Shown here in pieces: positions 62,167 to 64,000 of a DNA stretch of 64,000 nt (the stretch's first letter is position 1; each line of letters begins with the position of its first letter). Source of the DNA: G965200765 sp965200765 (GTDB lineage: Bacteria > Pseudomonadota > Gammaproteobacteria > Arenicellales > JAJDZL01); the NCBI GenBank assembly GCA_965200765.1, contig OZ241380.1, positions 1 to 64,000 on the forward strand, read 5' to 3'. The translations under genes and the position numbers were made by a program. The notes beneath the pieces are model-generated. The model saw only the letters and a program-made list of their open reading frames with translations, had not been told where the DNA came from and did not search any database.

Positions 62167-62981
62167 GCTCATTCAAGATTCGCGGCGGCCTCAACTATAT
62201 TGACAAAGTTTCTCCGAACAAGGTAATTGCAGCTACCCGCGGCAACCACGGGCAGTCAGTGGCCTATGCTTGTCGGGCAGCGGGAATATCAGCAACAGTT
62301 GTCATGCCACGCGGCAACAGCGTCGACAAGAATACGGCTATGCGCGCTTTGGGTGCAACCCTCGTTGAACATGGTGACGACTTCAATGATTCATTGGAAT
62401 ATGCAATGAATGCGGCGCGTGAACAAGATTATCATTTCATGCCATCTTTCGACCCCAATTTGGCCTTGGGCGTAGCCACTTATGGAGTGGAACTGTTTCA
62501 GGCAGTACCGGCATTGGAAGCGGTTTATGTTCCTGTTGGACTGGGTTCCGGCATTTGCGGTGTAATCGCGGCACGAGAAGCCTTGGGACTTGATACGGAA
62601 ATTATTGGTGTCGTCGCTGAAAACGCACCCGCCTATTCGTTGTCGTTTGAGCGAAAGGAATTGACCGAATCCGATTCAGCAAATACATTTGCTGACGGTA
62701 TTGCAGTTCGCATCCCGAGTCCTGAAGCTCTTGAGATGATCCTTCAATATGCTTCTCGTGTCGTTCAAGTCAGTGAAGCTGAAATTGCAGATGCCATGCG
62801 GCTTTTCTTTTCCGCTACACACAATGTCGTCGAAGGTGCCGGTTCGGCTACATTGGCAGCCTTGGTCAAGGAGAAAGACCAAATGGCCGGCAGGCGCGTC
62901 GCGGTGATTGCATCTGGCGGCAATATTGATTCGGACCTGTACTCCAAGATACTTTCGTGTACTTGGCCGAAAGTTGATTAG
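62019..62981 (+). CDS. Threonine/serine dehydratase-like PLP enzyme
   Basis: A 320-residue fold-type II PLP protein without ACT domains. The PLP lysine is Lys53 in SFKIRGG, phosphate loop GLGSGICG near 173-180 and SGGNID near the end. It is half the size of IlvA at 1083-2609 and resembles catabolic threonine dehydratases and threo-3-hydroxyaspartate dehydratases; the missing GGGG loop (GLGSG instead) suggests a different substrate. Next comes an MttB-family gene. Confidence 0.85.
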   Translation: MQLPSIEEIHVAASVVYRHMSPTPQLRWPLLQDHCGCEVWVKHENHTPIGSFKIRGGLNYIDKVSPNKVIAATRGNHGQSVAYACRAAGISATVVMPRGNSVDKNTAMRALGATLVEHGDDFNDSLEYAMNAAREQDYHFMPSFDPNLALGVATYGVELFQAVPALEAVYVPVGLGSGICGVIAAREALGLDTEIIGVVAENAPAYSLSFERKELTESDSANTFADGIAVRIPSPEALEMILQYASRVVQVSEAEIADAMRLFFSATHNVVEGAGSATLAALVKEKDQMAGRRVAVIASGGNIDSDLYSKILSCTWPKVD

Positions 62982-63017
62982 ATTGTTGCAATTCGGCCAG
63001 TTTGGGTAAATCTGTCT

Positions 63018-64000
63018 ATGAATAATCGCCGGCTTTCGCGACGACGAGAAGAGCGAGACCCCGGCAGGCTCCAGACGCTTGAATGGCGAAATATTTCAAA
63101 TCGGTATCCACCCACTGAAATTCTGTCAGAAGATCACCTGGAAGCGATTCACAGTGCGTCGCTTCGCTTGCTTCAGGACGCAGGCATTAAATTTCTGAGT
63201 ACAGATGCACGTAAATTGTTCAAATCCGCCGGAGCGGAAGTCGACGAATCTGACTGCATTGTTCGCTTTGATGGAGGACTCGTTGAAGATCTCGTTGCAA
63301 AAGCCCCCGGGCACTTCACAGTCAAGGGCCGCAATCCCGATCATTCGATTGCTGTAGGCGGTCCGAATATCAGTTTTGCGACTGTTGGCGGCCCGTCGTT
63401 TGTCTCGGATTTCGACAATGGTCGACGTAGCGGAACTTTGGAAGATTTTCGCAATTTCGTGAAGGTCGCACACCAGTTGAAAATTTTCCACATTTGCGGG
63501 GCGAATGTTCTCGAGACCATGGAAATTCCGGCCGAGTCGAGACATCTTGACAAATATCTTTCCTGTATCACGCTACATGACAAGTTGTGGATGACGAATA
63601 TGTTGGGCGCACATCGCGTACACGACTCTCTCAATATGCAAATGATCGTTCATGGCATTGACCGGGATGAGTTGATTCAACAACCGCTAACCATGGGCAA
63701 TATCAATATCAATTCTCCTCGTCAGGTTGACGAATCCATGTCTGATGCTTTGATTGAAATGGCGAAGGCAAGGCAACCGGTGATTGTTACTCCGTTCACA
63801 TTACTCGGTGCAATGGCCCCCACAACAATGGCAGGCTCTTTGGTCCAGCAAAATGCCGAAGCACTTTCGTGTTTGGCCCTTGCTCAAATTGTAAATCCCG
63901 GAACGCCGGTGGTTTACGGTAGTTTTGCCAGCAATGTTGACATGCGTACCGGTTCACCGGCTTTTGGTACACCCGAATATGTGCGAACAACACTTGCCAG
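63018..64000 (+). CDS. MttB-superfamily corrinoid methyltransferase, cut by the window end
   Basis: Open from ATG 63018 to the window edge (327 residues seen). It begins with a basic leader (MNNRRLSRRREERDPGR) and has SLRLLQDAGIKFL, AVGGPNISF, TLEDFRNFVKVAHQL, TLLGAMAPTTMAGSLVQQNAEAL and NPGTPVVYGSF, the alternating blocks of trimethylamine/glycine-betaine methyltransferases. The position where pyrrolysine sits in true MttB (about residue 334) is just outside the window. It would move a methyl group from a quaternary or tertiary amine to a corrinoid protein. Confidence 0.82.
   Translation, partial: MNNRRLSRRREERDPGRLQTLEWRNISNRYPPTEILSEDHLEAIHSASLRLLQDAGIKFLSTDARKLFKSAGAEVDESDCIVRFDGGLVEDLVAKAPGHFTVKGRNPDHSIAVGGPNISFATVGGPSFVSDFDNGRRSGTLEDFRNFVKVAHQLKIFHICGANVLETMEIPAESRHLDKYLSCITLHDKLWMTNMLGAHRVHDSLNMQMIVHGIDRDELIQQPLTMGNININSPRQVDESMSDALIEMAKARQPVIVTPFTLLGAMAPTTMAGSLVQQNAEALSCLALAQIVNPGTPVVYGSFASNVDMRTGSPAFGTPEYVRTTLA

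Overview
The window looks like a chromosomal segment of a gammaproteobacterium of moderate G+C content. The evidence is the gene content and order: ndk, rlmN, hisS, yfgM, bamB and der in a row, rplM-rpsI, ilvA facing away from rpiA, and msbA and galU. A complete System I cytochrome c maturation start (ccmABCD) next to many c-type cytochromes indicates respiratory metabolism. I cannot name a genus.

Layout. 0-4 kb: a phosphopantetheinyl transferase with a small partner gene, ilvA, rpiA and trmB. 4.3-6.5 kb: ccmABCD. 6.7-17.1 kb: a large respiratory locus, the most unusual part of the window. It has a CcoN-like heme-copper oxidase subunit with all expected metal ligands, a CcoO-like cytochrome, a heme-less piece resembling the CcoP N-terminus, a CcoS-like peptide, five other c-type cytochromes (one di-heme), several tiny membrane proteins, a Tat-exported metallophosphoesterase next to a SoxA/TsdA-like cytochrome, a thioredoxin-like lipoprotein, two amicyanin-like cupredoxins at the two ends, and a half-length paralogue of the oxidase subunit that keeps only the C-terminal heme-ligand part. 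NorQ/NorD-type metal-insertion genes lie at 25.5-28.0 kb without a nearby nitric oxide reductase and could serve this oxidase (inference).

17.1-37.2 kb is an accessory island. It holds a VapBC-like pair whose antitoxin carries two extra helix-turn-helix repeats, a nuclease-helicase pair resembling Hachiman, an alcohol dehydrogenase-like and an enolase-superfamily gene, norQD, a Fic protein, an IS5-type transposase remnant, a DUF4143 ATPase and a type III restriction-modification pair. 37.3-47.9 kb is core genome: tRNA-Gln, rpsI-rplM, msbA, der-bamB-yfgM-hisS-rlmN, ndk and mtaB. 47.9-52.5 kb is accessory again: a Panacea-type antitoxin with a two-helix membrane partner, iscA, a deleted partial copy of mtaB, and a GHKL ATPase fused to a PD-(D/E)XK nuclease.

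52.6-64 kb: a fumarylacetoacetase-family hydrolase, a TauE/SafE transporter, a molybdopterin dehydrogenase large subunit, galU, htpG, a glycosyltransferase-like gene, tRNA-Pro, a tRNA-Arg(UCU) interrupted in its anticodon loop by a 239-nt group I intron, a RelE-like toxin frame that runs through tRNA-His, a threonine dehydratase-like gene, and a truncated MttB-family methyltransferase at the window edge. All assignments are from reading the sequence; no database search was run.
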